From Hymenopus coronatus (lineage: Eukaryota > Arthropoda > Insecta > Mantodea > Hymenopodidae), in NCBI GenBank assembly GCA_030762935.1, contig CM060898.1:95648781-95712780 (forward strand): a stretch of 64,000 nt of DNA, in the 5' to 3' direction. This document shows, one piece after another, positions 45,955-58,599 of the stretch (position 1 is the stretch's first letter; each line of letters opens with the position of its first letter). A model generated the notes under the pieces. It was given only the letters and a program-made list of their open reading frames with translations. It was not told the origin of the DNA and searched no databases. A program made the position numbers and the translations under genes.

Positions 45955-46735
45955 ATTTATTACTTTCTCTACGCATACTTGTACATAGTGTATAGAGAAG
46001 GTATTGTACCCAAAAATTCGATACCGAGATTTCACCGGAAATACATGTTTTAAGACACCCTGAATACAAAAAAAGCATTTTTAGAAAAATGTCCGTGTGT
46101 GTGGGTGTCTGTGGGCAGCATAGCTCAAAAATGGAAGGACCGTTAAATACCAAACTTGGTATTTAAGTTCAGTATCTTCCAAGGATGCGACACGAAGGTT
46201 TTCAAGAAAATCCCCCCATCCCAAACTACCCTTCACAAGGAAAAAGTTTCATAAATTTTCATTTTCTAAAAAATGGCTCTAACGATTTTGATTAAAATAT
46301 CGTATATTAAAGATATATACCACACAAATAATATGTATATCTTGAATTTTCTGGGAATAGCCTCTGAAGACTACTTTATTCTGGAAGAATTTTAAGGAAT
46401 TGTGTATAACTGGCAAACTGTAAGAGATGGACAAAAACTTACCACAGAAAAATTGTAGAGCACATTAAAACACACAATGTATGTCATGTACATTTTTTTT
46501 CGTTGAGTTGATCGTTTTTAGATATTCCTTGTTGTTGGTTTCAGAATTGAAAAACAAACTTTTCTCATACAGGAATTTGCCAACTCCTGTCCATACAAAC
46601 AAAGGAACTTCAGTCACATAGCAACCAGCTTTTGACTATCACTTTAACCTATGCTACTCCCTTATTTCGCTCCTGCTTACAAGGAAGCAAGTAATAAGAC
46701 TATTTCTACTAATTGTTTCTCGATGAGCATGAGTT
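45955..46735 (+). repeat. ACTTTCTCTA repeat, F copy lacking the distal terminus
   Basis: A start at ATTACTTTCTCTACGCATAC; all blocks run to TTTCTCGATGAGCATGA, where it breaks off. Confidence 0.82.
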
Positions 46736-47324
46736 TTCATCGGTTGTTTAGAACTGCAGTACTATTTACAACTGGCTACACTGTTTTAAAAGTAATCTTC
46801 ACATATAAAAGTCAAGTTGCGTATGTTCTTTATAAGTTTCTACACTGTTGCACCGATTTCGACCATACTTGGCAAGATAAAACTACTGTCTAGCTTACAA
46901 TGCGAAATTCCATTCCATTTCACAGGATTATTTATTTAATTTCATGTAATGCCTACTAAAGCTCACAAGAACCTCTATATCTTTGTCAATGATTGTCATT
47001 AGAGCTCGAACATTGCCAATATAAAAACAATAATTAGTTAGGCTTTCACGACCTCATAAAATAACAAAGAAATAGCGAGTTCACAATTTAATCGTTGATC
47101 TATCCGACATTGACTATGGAGCAATAAACAGTCACATAATTATTATGCTTGCAATGCAAAGGCGATATAATTTCAAAATTGAAAGGTTAACGACATTTTG
47201 AACTGCATTATATCAGATTGTAATAACAGCAACAGCATCAACCCAAGCAAAATACCACTACTTCTTCTTCTTCTTCTTCTTCTTATTCATTATCATCTTA
47301 TTTATCTTCCTATGGTTATGTATA
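46736..47324. other. Unassigned sequence with (TTC)n
   Basis: No gene. A pure CTT/TTC microsatellite lies at 47261-47284. TGCACCGATTTCGACCATAC at about 46850 resembles a motif common in arthropod dispersed repeats (weak). Confidence 0.4.
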
Positions 47325-47676
47325 GGCGGCGTCGTGGCTGACCGGTTAGACCGCTCGCCTTCCACCTAGGTGGCCCGGGTTCGATTCCAAGCGCCCGCAT
47401 ATGGGATTTGTGGTGGACGATGCGGCGTCTGGGTGGGTTTTCTCCAGGTCCTCCGGAGAGAACCACAAATTGCTCCATCATTACCTTTCCTATCATCCAT
47501 TTTGCTTGCATTTCATATCATCCACTTCCTACGCTCATGACACTCGTTCCAGGTTCTGCATTCTGTAGTTTCGTACCTTTGGCTCTTCGACAGGCTTCAG
47601 ACCCCTAGACATCCGCTTGTAAGTCCTAGGGGGTGTCAGTCTTAAATAAGGGGAGGGTAAGCCGACTACGAAAAGA
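47325..47676 (+). mobile_element. tRNA-derived SINE 5 with target duplication
   Basis: A Pol III head: GTGGCTGACCGGTTAGACCG (A-box region) and GGGTTCGATTCC (B box) in tRNA spacing. The body contains GGGTTTTCTCCAGGTCCTCC, shared with SINE 4. The flanks ATGGTTATGTATA (47312-47324) and ATGGTTATATATT (47677-47689) match at most positions, a target duplication expected of LINE-driven insertion. Confidence 0.83.
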
Positions 47677-47689
47677 ATGGTTATATATT

Positions 47690-48989
47690 GTACATTTGTA
47701 TAAAATAACACAAAAAGATTCAGTGTAATCGCATTGGTTACAAAAATGTTGTGGCGCTCAAACATTGCTAACGTCGATATTGACATCCACATATCCTGTG
47801 ATCACACGCCAATCTTCGGATATTCTCCTATTATAATTTGTAGTTTCTCAATTTTTGTAACCAGCGGGGTTCTTTTTCTATGGGAATGATGCATTATAAG
47901 CAAACCTGACGTATATAAAATAAGTGGACATGGATAACAGTAATACCATCAAAACAGACGAAGTGACGCTTATTCTTCCTCTTCCCTTTTATATGCTAAT
48001 TTTGTTTTTTCTTTTCATTATTTCTTTCTTTCTGGTGTTTTCTTAGTGGTGTTATATGCATGTTGGTTTCTAAGAATAAACAAGGATATATCGGCGTTAC
48101 TTAAACTGGTATTATTACTTCTTCCCTATTTAAATGTTTTCAGCAAATTGCGACAGGTCACCCCAAATGTGACAAGCAAAAGTCACAGCTGCGTTCAAAA
48201 GAAGTCATCATTACAAACTGCAGTGTTTGTGATTGTTCAACCGCATTGCTGTTTGGTGCTTTCTTTGCTAATTTTCTTTCTTTAAAGTGTCCTGAGAGTT
48301 TTAATAAACTATTTGAATGTGTTGATTAATAATTTCTAAATAGTCCGAAGCAATACACGGCTATTAGACAATTGCAACCTCAGAACAAAATACGGCAAGG
48401 ACAAAACGTCAAACCACGAACTAGGCCGAGTATTTCAGTCAGTGAGTTGTAAATGCTGTTCTCATTTGGATTCCTTTACGTAAAAGTTCAGTAGAAATAT
48501 ATCCCAAAGTTTTGTTTGAATTTGTATTCTCAACATCTAAATATTACGTCCTTCTGTTAAATATACGCAGAAGTTTTGAGTAACCCATTTTCATTAACCA
48601 TCAAGGATTATCTAACTACAGTTAAAATAATTATTTTTGAATTGTTGAACGTAGTTATTTCACCTACATGTACAATTGAGTAAGTGTTCCCAAAAAGAGG
48701 ATAACCATCATTTTTTAGAATAGAGAAAAGTGAACATTTGCAAATGCCATTAAAACATATTGCTCAAAGATTTCAGCACACACAGGAATAAAATAGTAGT
48801 CCAGCTACTAGAATCTTACACGGTTACACTATCTGCATCCAAAGTGTCATGTGATCCAAATTTTGCCTTAAATCAAATTGGCATGCTTTCGATGAAACGT
48901 CATAAAATGATAAGCTTTGTATTTCATCATATAAATTTCCTTAAGGGCTGCTGAACTCAGTTTTTTCATCAGATTCAAGCACGCAACTT
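47690..48989. other. Unassigned sequence
   Basis: No gene, RNA or recognised repeat in 1.3 kb. The short open frames here do not look coding. Confidence 0.4.
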
Positions 48990-49378
48990 ATCACTCTCTC
49001 TACCACTACAATGTAGATACATTAGACAGAAAAAGTGTTGCATTCCAACCAGAAAATTCTATACCGAAATATCATCGGAAGTAGATACGCATTTTGATGA
49101 TTCCTGATTCCAAAATAAGCATTAGTTTAAACGTCCGTGTATGTATGTGTCTTTGTATATATGAACAGCAAAACTCAAAATTAAAAGTCGGTTAAGTACC
49201 AAACTTGGGATTTAAATTCGGCAGCTTCCAAGGATGGGACACGAAGATTTTCAGATAATCTTCCCTTAGGGCGGCATTCCTAACATGTATTTCTATTGAA
49301 ATCTCTGCATAGATTTTTTGCGGTGGAATGCACTATCTCTTTACCTACTAAGCAGATGATAAAGAAAGTAAATAGGAG
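48990..49378. repeat. Palindromic half-copy of the ACTTTCTCTA repeat
   Basis: An F head (48993-49268, to the CACGAAGATTTTCAG block) is joined to an R tail (49269-49375, ending ATAAAGAAAGTAAAT). The two outer ends are therefore the same stem-loop end in opposite orientation. Confidence 0.7.
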
Positions 49379-49699
49379 ATGACGACCTTTCACTGACAAT
49401 ATAATTGTATAGTTTTAGCAGCTTATGCAACTAAAGCAGAAGTCTGAACCAACCAAGGAGGAGTTTGTTATCTTGAAGTTGCTGGTCTTTCTTATCGCTC
49501 ACTACGCCAGAATTGTGCCATTTTCTTATTATAGTATACCTATTTTGTTTACACCAATTTATTTGAATTATATGATGCGTATGAAAATCTATCCACAGTT
49601 CCAACTTTGTTGCATAGTTTGTTGGCAGGAAATTTGGATAGCGTTGCTTTGCGGAACGTTAGAATTGAAGTTTAAAAAGAAAATCTAATTATGTTACAT
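49379..49699. other. Unassigned sequence
   Basis: An 87-codon open frame at 49425-49688 has no recognisable family and reads as chance. Confidence 0.3.
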
Positions 49700-50235
49700 T
49701 TAGTGTCCTTAACCGCTGTCATTTATTTCTATCTCTTCTACTATTCTTATTTTTCCCCCTTCTTGATATTAATCGAGATAAACTTTGCAGAAATAGTTTC
49801 GTTACACACTTCGTTGTATATGGATAAAAGGGTGATGCAGGAGGTTAAAATCTTTACAAAGCGGATCGCTTTGCAAGAAAAATTTACCATTTTAAAAAAT
49901 ATGGTGTTCCATTCACACGACTTTCTCTATCTGTTCTTCAAACAGACTATTCTTACAAAGATTTTTCTTTTATTTACATCGCACTAATCATGATAAACAT
50001 TACCAGAAGTTGTATTATTATTTAGTTGCTAATAAGTGGAAGGGAAATACAATAATATTTTAAAAAATGTTGTTATGCGGCTGTCATTGAAATGCAGTGC
50101 CATGGCTAGGAGAAAAACAAAAGAGGGATTAAACGGTTGACAGCTTCCCATTTGATAAAAGTTTTAGGTATTTTAAAAGTGAAACCAATAACAGGGAATA
50201 TCTCTGAATGGTTAGCTCAAGAAAAAAAAATTCTG
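49700..50235 (-). repeat. ACTTTCTCTA repeat, two R head fragments
   Basis: 49755-49890 is a diverged R segment (AATCGAGATAAACTTTGCAG). 49895-50235 restarts at GGTGTTCCATTCACACGACT and runs to the GGTTAGCTCAAG block. Confidence 0.65.
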
Positions 50236-50496
50236 CTGTTGAATCATTTCCTATCCTAGCGTTCAGATCTCATTGCCAGTTCGCCTTTTCCTGAGCACAG
50301 ATTTCCCTTAGTACTCATACACTTATTCTTTTAACTTCAGAAAAAGAGTTTATTTAATTATTCTGCATAATTATAGATTAAGTTTCTTAGGCAGGAAAGC
50401 ATTATTTTCGATTGGATTTTATAATTGTTTTTTATTTAAAATTTATCTTTACAAACGCGTATTTCTCTTATATTTGCTATTGACAGTTTACATGGC
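50236..50496. other. Unassigned sequence
   Basis: Nothing recognised. Confidence 0.3.
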
Positions 50497-51048
50497 TTTT
50501 ACTTTCTCCACATAAGACATGGTCCTTCGGTAGTGGAAGGTATTACGATTCACCCAAAATTCGATACCGAGATTGCAATGAAAATACACCTTTTAGGGTT
50601 CCTGTATAAAAATAAGTTTTAAAAAAAGATCCGCGTGGGTGTCCGTGTGTATGAAAACATAACTAAAAACCAGAAGTTGGTAAAATACCAACCTTGGTAT
50701 ATAAGTTTAGTATCCTCCAAGGATGCGACATGAAGATTTTCAGAAAAATCCTTCCACCCCAAACTACTCTTTACCTGATGGAAATTTAAAACATTTTGAT
50801 TTTCTTAAAAATGGATCTAACAATTTTGATTAAAATACCGTTTACTAAAAATATTTTCATGACAAATAAAATACATATCTTGAATTTTCAGGATATAGTC
50901 TCTGAGGTCTTCTTTATTCTGGATGGATGTTGCTGAATTTTGCATAACTGGTAGACTGTAAGTGGTAGACAAAAACGTATTACACAAAGAATGTAGTTCT
51001 CGTTAAAACACACAATTTATGTCATATACATTTTTTCGAGGAGTTCTT
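50497..51048 (+). repeat. ACTTTCTCTA repeat, F head and middle
   Basis: From TTTTACTTTCTCCACATAAG to the CACACAATTTATGTCATATA block, where the copy stops. Confidence 0.78.
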
Positions 51049-51324
51049 TTTTGTTATTAGTTTAAGTTTTAATGTCAAAAATACGTTCAAAAATTTAAAT
51101 ATTGATGTTGGCTGATTTTATTTTAAAAGTTTTGAATATCCTTAGCATGATAATTTCAGAATAATTAATTAGCAACATTTAAAATAGTATAAGAAAACTG
51201 TTATTTTAAGTTGTATTGTTTATTTCCTTTAACTTTCATATGCACATGCTTGAGGCTTTGTTTGGAGAAACAACTGTTGGTATCAGCATTACAGTTATCG
51301 CGTACACGTTCATATTCACAGCTG
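51049..51324. other. Unassigned sequence
   Basis: Nothing recognised. Confidence 0.3.
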
Positions 51325-51413
51325 CATTTATATTTACAAACTTGCGATGTCAAGTTTTCACCTGAAACACATATTTTGAAGTTCCCTGAATCCAAGAATG
51401 TACTTTTAGCAAA

Positions 51414-51478
<65 letters not shown>

Positions 51479-51935
51479 GGTGAATAGCATAGCTCAAAAA
51501 AGAAAAGGCGTATGAATAACTACACTTAGTACTTAGGTTTATTATTTTCCAAAGATGCGACGCAAAGATCTTCAAGAAAATCCCCCCACCCCGAACTACC
51601 CTTTACAGGAAGCGTTTTTTTTTCAAAATGTTTTATTTTCTCAAAAAATGCCCCTAATAATTTTGACCAAAATGCCATATATTAAGGAAATAAAATGTAG
51701 ATATATCTTGAAGTTTCTGTGTATAGCCTGGGGAAGTGCTCTTGATTCGAAGGAATTTGTAGATATAATCTTATCTGGTAAATGATAAGCGATGGGAAAC
51801 GTACTACACAAATATATAGACACCTTTAAAGCATAGCATTTATTCCAAATAAGTTTTTTGTGCTATAAAACATTTTCGAGATATCTATTATAAATGGTTT
51901 GATTTCCCTCCCCCCATTTATATCCTGTCTTTATC
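51325..51935 (+). repeat. ACTTTCTCTA repeat, F interior with expanded GT tract
   Basis: It starts near the GTTTTCACCTGAAACACATA block, contains the longest microsatellite of the family and runs to the TTTTCGAGATATC block. Confidence 0.72.
51415..51477. repeat. (GT)n microsatellite
   Basis: About 31 uninterrupted GT units, at the position of the family's internal microsatellite. Confidence 0.95.
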
Positions 51936-52190
51936 TGCATGGTCCTATTGACGTTCCCTTTGGTACTTATTGCCTATCGGCATGGTGTTAGCTCGTGCAC
52001 TATTTGTCATCCTAGGGTTCCTACTTTCTTTAATTTACATTCATACTCCCATCCATACTTCGAGACTGGGGAGAATACGTGATGATTTGTGCTAGAGAAA
52101 AATCACTACCCCCAGCCGGTAATCGAACTTGGGACCTCTCACATAGGGTGCAGGTGCTCTACCTACTGATAAGGCACCAGTACTGGTTCA
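51936..52190 (-). mobile_element. tRNA-derived SINE 6
   Basis: On the minus strand, GCCTTATCAGTAGGTAGAGC (A-box region) and CAAGTTCGATTACCGG (B box) lie in tRNA spacing at 52110-52185. The body extends to about 51940. Its head differs from the other SINEs. Confidence 0.72.
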
Positions 52191-52199
52191 AATTGTTGA

Positions 52200-52690
52200 A
52201 TACTTCTTCATACTTGTTATTCTTTTAAAGTATTTTTGATATTCGGCTGTTTCTCGCGATCGCATGCAAACAGTATGGAATATTAAGATCTTAAACATCT
52301 GGCTGTCGCTATTCCCTTTGTATTTAAAACAAAATGTGTAGTGTAGTTGTTTCTGTGAGGATTTATCTCAATTAAAATGAAGTAGATGGGAAAATATACT
52401 TTGGTAAGAACAGTTTGCATATCTGCTAATAAACCAGAATGTTAGGAAATTCATGTGAAATTAACACATATTTTAAAGATATCAGTAAAGGATATTAGCA
52501 TGCCTAATAAAATATTTAGTTTGAGTTTTTTTTTTTTGATTAACCTGTGAAGACTTCTTCAAACTGAACTCTCTATTACTTTGTATAACTGGTAAACCAA
52601 AGATATAAACAAAATTGAAATATACAATTTGTATCCTATAACGTTTTTTTGTAGCTGATTCGAAATACTCTTGTAATTGCTCTAAGTTTC
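52200..52690 (+). repeat. ACTTTCTCTA repeat, decayed F pieces
   Basis: Weak distal-F similarity lies around 52200-52450 (TATCTCAATTAAAATGAAGTAGATGG is normal F). An F middle at 52460-52690 includes TGTATAACTGGTAAACCA. Confidence 0.55.
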
Positions 52691-52799
52691 CCAAAGTTTT
52701 ATTGTTGTTTGGCAATCAATAAAGCATCTTACGTGATCCCCCCTACATAATAGATTTATTTGTAACAAAAAAACTGGCTTGGAATATGCGAGAATTCGT

Positions 52800-53640
52800 T
52801 TTTTACTTTCTCTACACGCACTATGTACATAGTGTATAGAGAAGGTATTGTAATGCACCCAAGAATTTGATATCGAGATTTCACCGGAAATATATGTTTT
52901 GGGACTCCCTGAACTAAAAGAAAAAACATTTTTAGAAAAATGTCCGTGTGTGTGTCTGTGGGTAGCATAGCTCAAAAAAGAAAAAAAAAAACGGTATCTT
53001 CCAAGGATACGACACGAAGATTTTCAAGAAAATCCCCCAGCCCCAACTACCCTTTACATGGAACTTTTTTCGAAAATTTTGTTTTTCTTAAAAATGGCTC
53101 TAACGATTTTGATTAAGATCTCCTATATTTAAGATATTTACAGGCCAAATAAAATGTATATCTTGAATTTTCTGGGAATAGCCTCTGTAGACTACTTTAT
53201 TCTGGATGAATTTTATGGAATTTTGCATAACTGCTGAACCGTAAGACATGGATAAAAACCTACCACACAAAAAAATATAGAGCACGTTAAAACACACAAT
53301 TTATGTTATATAATTTTTTTCATGGTGTTGATCGTTTTAGAGTTATTTCTTTTTTTTGGTTTCAGCTTTGAAAAACATAGTTACTTTTCTCATACAGGAA
53401 TTTGTCAACTGCTGCCAATACAGACAAAGAAACTTCAGTAACATAGCGACCAGCTTTTGACTATTACTTTAACCTATGCTACTCCCTTATTTCGCTTCTA
53501 CTTACAAGGAAGCAAGCAGTAAGACTGTTTTTTCTCAATTAGTATGAAGGGAAGAGAAGCATAAGCTTTTTAACAATAATTTGTGGCAGAGAGATAGAGT
53601 AAGTCATGTGAATGTAACACATCAGATTTGTTTTTCCTGT
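52800..53640 (+). repeat. ACTTTCTCTA repeat, full F copy
   Basis: From TTTTTACTTTCTCTACACGC to AACACATCAGATTTG. The microsatellite is short. Confidence 0.87.
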
Positions 53641-53789
53641 TTCGTATGTAGTTAAGTTCGCGCTACCTAATTTGAAATTAATGCTAGTCAAAATTTATCG
53701 AGAGTAATGTAACTTGCTTAATAGAATCACTTTCTATATGAATACTATAAAGTATAAGATATTTGTTTTCAATTTTAATTTAAAAATCT

Positions 53790-53995
53790 AATATTGATCC
53801 CTTTATATGACTTTCTTTACCTATCCGGTAACAAATTATTCCCGCAAAAGCTAATTCTTCTATCTAATTCATGTTACTAGAGCTATACATTAGTAGAAAT
53901 CGTTTATTACTTATTTCCTAGTACGTAGATACACTAGACTAAAACGGTAGAATTAAAATCTTTTAAAGATCTGTTCGCTATGTGATTGATGACTA
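53790..53995 (-). repeat. ACTTTCTCTA repeat, R head fragment
   Basis: ATATGACTTTCTTTACCTATC to CGCTATGTGATTGATGA. Confidence 0.65.
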
Positions 53996-54458
53996 GACTA
54001 AGTTAAAACCTATCTTTTTCTCGACAGGTGTCTACAAAAAATATCTTTTATTTGTATTTTATCCTTTATCCATGACTATTAACCCCAGTTTTATAGCACC
54101 TAAAATCCCATTTAGGCGTTGGAGACATCTATGGCCTATTTTACGCTAAATCAATTACATCTTAACTTTAATTTATTTTAGACTGAAAGCTAATAGCATA
54201 GTTGGGCTGAAAATAATATAGAGAGACCATGGGTTGTTCAGAACAAGATAAAATATGTTTGTGCATTTAACAGCGGCAACATTATTCCAAGCAAGGTTCA
54301 CCCTCTCTTCTTTTGGCAATTGTGAAGGACACGTTTTTTGTTTAAGGGTTGCTGACCCATACCTAACGGTGCTCTGTGACCATCAGCTTCGAAGAAAGTT
54401 TTACCACTTTGTTAGTTCAGTGGAAGGTTTTCAGGGTGTGAGTATGAAGCGACCAACA

Positions 54459-56205
54459 GATGTCTAAAATCGTTACATCAAAATCTTTAGTTCGACAGTG
54501 GTTGAACGAGTTCCCATGTTTTACTTCGGATGGGATAATTGTTTCCTGTCAATCATGTAATAAAGAGCTATGAAGGTACGTACGATTTATTATTAACTTT
54601 ATTATTATTATTATTGTTATGTTGAGTGGGGTGAAATACGAGTAACATCAATTTTAATCAAATCGGTGGAATGGGGAATTTAAATAAATAAAACTGCGTG
54701 TACCTTCCGCGCTTAGAAGCTTCTTGTCCCTTAAATTCGACCTAATAGGTGTTTTAAATATTTAAAACGGTGAAACATAATACAACTTCAAACAAAGAAA
54801 ATCGTGGTGGAATTGTATCAGTTGCTTTTAAAGTGAATATAGTGTGTTCCGAAAGCGCAATAGTGCAAAGTTTATATTTTATTTTAGTGACAAATAGTCT
54901 CATCTCTGTCAACACGTGAAGGCGAGTGAGAAACGCAAGACAAAATCGAAACAAATGCTCCTTACTCAGACATCTTCAGGGGAGGCAAATGCACTAATTT
55001 CATAGTGACTTGCGACGTAGCAGCCAAAATTCCGTTTAGAAAACTTCAAAATAAAGCATTTCTTTTGAATCCACAATTAGAACTATTGCAATGATACGAC
55101 AGCCAAGTTCGAGATGAAATAGGAGATTCGTATATTTGGATCTCAGTTGGTGAAACCACTGATGCTCATGGTCGTTATGTAGTGAACTTGATTATTGGTA
55201 AATTAAACCCAAGTTCACCTTGGAAGGTATTTCTGATGTGCACGAAGCAACTTCGAAAAACTAACAAAGAAACTATAGCAAACTTTGTGAACAATGGATT
55301 GATAACTGTATATCCAAATAACACTGAACAAAATAAGAGCATTTCTTTCATTCACGGATGCAGCATCTATATGATTGCAACTATAAAGCTCCTAAAAACT
55401 TTTTGTGCAGTGGTGGCATATGTGACTTGCCTGACGCAAGGTATAAACCGTGTGGCAAAGAAAATCGGGTTGGACTTCCTAGTGGTAAATACATTGATTT
55501 CCACTATAAAGAAAGTATTTCTGAAAGCTCCAACCGGCTTTCCAAGAGCAATTACCAGAAGTCCTTCCACCACCCGAACCGTTGCTAACTCGTCGGGGTA
55601 CGTAGTTGAAAGTACTTGATAGTTTTTAACGCCCGCTTTTATTACTATGGTACCGCAGGATGGTTGAAAGTAGCGGAGTACTACAGTGAGCATCTTTCCC
55701 ATGATAAAAATGCTGTAATGAAGTTGGAGGATGATACACCATGAGTTACATCGGCAAACATATGTTGGTAAATTCTGACATTTCGTATGACTTGGTCTAT
55801 GTTAGGTCTCATTTCACATTCCTTGTGGAAATTATTTCAAAACTGGAAAGACGAGGGACCCTCTTGTATGAAAATGTCAGTTTAATTGTAGAAGTTGAGA
55901 AAATTAATAGTACACAGAGCGAAATTGCAGACTAGGTGAGGGTAAATTTGCGGAATGTGCTCTAAAAGAATCCAGTTCTTTATGCAGCAGCAGACATTCT
56001 CACTGGGAAAATAGTGAACTAGAATATCCACTTTTAATTCAACATGCAGCCAGGCTCAAATTCGCTCTTGTTACTCAGTTGATGTGGAAAGTTCATTCTC
56101 TACATATGAACTAATTTTAAGTGACAAGTGGCAGAGTTTCATCATGGAAAATATGGAAAGAGTGTTTGAAATATATTGTGCGGCTAATTATGGAGACATG
56201 TGACA
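54459..56205 (+). pseudogene. CGGBP1-like hAT transposase remnant
   Basis: Readable blocks in changing frames match the hAT lineage from which CGGBP1 was derived. SLVRQWLNEFPCF...CQSCNKEL (54475-54570) is a zinc-finger N-terminus. Then come ISVGETTDAHGRYVVNLIIG (about 55141), ANFVNNGLITVYPNNTEQNK (about 55276), VAYVTCLTQGINRVAKKIG (about 55410), STIKKVFLKAP (about 55503), and HFTFLVEIISKLERRGTLL (about 55808). A C-terminal dimerisation trace lies at 56040-56205. The expected Asp in the first core motif (SVDET-type) reads SVGET here. Many stops, shifts and A/T-rich inserts show it is long dead. TIRs and target duplication are not found. Assignment is by recalled family motifs. Confidence 0.72.
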
Positions 56206-56321
56206 ATATAAAACCAAGCAACACACACATACAAACTATAAAACTGAAATGAATTTAAAAGTGCGTTTATGCTATAGACCTTCTCGGTTGTTAACTTCAT
56301 TAACTCTTTCGATGTTGTATT

Positions 56322-57280
56322 CTTACTTTCTCTACACGTACTATGTACATGTGTATAGAGAAGATATTGTATTCCACCCAAAATTCGATTCGAAAATATA
56401 TGTTTTGAGACCTGAGTCCAATTTATGAATGTGTGTGTCTGTGGACAGCATGGCTCAAAAACTAAAAGACCATTAAATACCAAACTTCATATTAAAGTTC
56501 AGTTTCTTCCAAGAATGCAACAGGAATATTTTCAAGAAAATCCCTCCACCCCCAACTACCCTTTACATGGAACACTTTTCGAAAATAGCTCTTAACAATT
56601 TTGATTAAAATGTCGGATTAAGATGTTTAATGACAAATGAATGTTTATCTTGAATTTTATAAAATAACCTCTGAAGACATTTTCATTCTGGATGACTTTT
56701 GTATAAGTGGTAAACTATAAGAGATAGACTAAAACTCACTACATAAAAATAGATGTTAAAATACACCGTTTATGTCATCTACATTTTATTGTAGAATTAA
56801 TCGTTTTCGAGATATTTCGAGTATTTGTTTTAGTTTTAAAGTACTTAAACTTTTCTCAAACGGGAGATACCTTTAAATGTTAAAATACACCATTTATGTC
56901 ATCTACATTTTACTGTAGAATTAATCGTTTTCGAGATATTTCAAGTATTTGTTTCAGTTTTAATGTACTTAAACTTTTCTCAAACGGGAGATACCTTTCT
57001 TTTCGTGTCTATGTAGTTAGTTTCCTCCTAGCAAGCAAAGACAACCGAATTTCAATTGTTGCACTTATCGACTGTTATTTTAAAAGATCTGACTATCGCT
57101 TTAATCTAGTTATATTCCCTTATTTCCGTTCTACTTACAAAGAAGAAAGTAATAAGGTCAATTCTGGCAAAGTTTATCTTGATTAGCACGATGTACATAG
57201 ATAAAAAGAATAATCATTTACAAGGAAAGTTTCTATGGAACAGCTAGAGAGAGTCATGTGAGTGGAACACATCAGATTTG
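56322..57280 (+). repeat. ACTTTCTCTA repeat, full F copy with internal duplication
   Basis: From TTACTTTCTCTACACGTACT to GGAACACATCAGATTTG. A 124-base segment (56755-56878) is repeated directly at 56879-57002 with few changes, covering the TAAAATACACC to GGGAGATACCTTT blocks. Confidence 0.85.
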
Positions 57281-57494
57281 TTTAAACATAACTTAACCCG
57301 ATAGGGTTTTAACGATTAAAGTATCTATTTTATTTACGTTGTATGCATGCATTCTATGATTCACATAATTTTAGTAAGCTTTTAATAAAATGTTTGAATT
57401 GCCTTGACATTGATTTTCAAACTCGTTTTAGAGCCTATTTTATAACCTATAGAGCCTAAACAAGATGTAAGCGCCTAAAACTACTGATGAGATT

Positions 57495-58005
57495 GAAATT
57501 CTCCATCTTTGAATTTGAGAGAAGTATAAGTGTTGGAAAACTGAAATCGTAACTATAAATATTTCGGATATGGTGACAAAATATGTGCTTTATTGAGATC
57601 TACATTTTTTGTGAGGAAAGATATCGATCTCCTACGTTTAGCAGTTATACAAAAGTCATCCAGAATGAAAAGAGTTTCAGAGGATATTCCCAGAAAATTC
57701 AAGATATGCATTTTATTTATTTAGGATGTAAATATTTAATGTAAAGTGTAGTTTATGGTAGAGGAATTTTACTGACAATTTTTGTGTCGCATCTCTAAAA
57801 GATACTGAGCTTAAATACCAAGTTTGGTGTTTAACTTTTCGTTTTTGGGTTACGCTGCCCACCGTCTCTTTTTTAAAATGCCTTTTTTGTATTTAGAAGT
57901 TTTCAAAACATGTATTTCCGGTTAAATCTCTGTATTGAATTTCGGGTGGAATAAAATACCTTCTCTACTTACAAGTACATTGTAGTGTAAAGAAAGCAAA
58001 AATTA
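57495..58005 (-). repeat. ACTTTCTCTA repeat, R interior and tail
   Basis: From the AACTGAAATCG block to GTGTAAAGAAAGCAAAA. Confidence 0.72.
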
Positions 58006-58599
58006 GAAATTTGATCTACATAGATGTAAATAAAATGAAAATATGAATTAACATGCATTAGCATACTTATATTCAAGTGCTAAGCTTTTTATATATCTTT
58101 AAATACTACTTTCTCGTAGTAGATATGCACCTTATCTAAAAAATGCCATTTTGGAGATAACTTAATTTGACAACACCACAGAATTAAGGACCAAGACCTT
58201 GTGGGTGATTATTTCCGGAAGCTCTTACATACTTCACGTAGATAATATCGCAATAACCTTAAGATACTTAAACTTATCACTTACTGATAACAAATGCTAA
58301 CACTGATTATGAAATCCAGAGAATACAAACATTGAGCAGATTTTGAACACATGATTATGAAACTAGACGTATCTTTCGTGATAAAGTGCATGGTTAAGGG
58401 GAGAAAAGGTAAGAGTATTATTAGAAGGAATTTTAGGAAATTTGTCTGACAAAATCCTTCCTAGAATGGAAGGGACATGGAGTGCATGCACTTAACGCTA
58501 TAGCGGAATAGATGAAAGATATAATCACGGTTCAATTTGAGCATTTGAGCATTATTTGTTATTGTTCAATGAACACGTAATTAATGACAACATTTTTGG
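58006..58599. other. Unassigned sequence
   Basis: Nothing recognised. Confidence 0.35.

Noticed and set aside
47325..47400. Possible functional tRNA gene at 47.3 kb
   Set aside because: It is a SINE head: followed by a non-tRNA body, bounded by a target duplication, and related to the SINE at 34 kb.
49425..49987. Two neighbouring open frames of 87 and 98 codons with hydrophobic stretches
   Set aside because: The AT-rich composition explains the Phe/Leu/Ile content; no family resemblance, and the second overlaps a diverged repeat copy.
51211..51575. Open frames of 90-124 codons across the GT tract
   Set aside because: They exist only because the GT/CA microsatellite lacks stops in two frames; the protein is a Val-Cys or Thr-His run.
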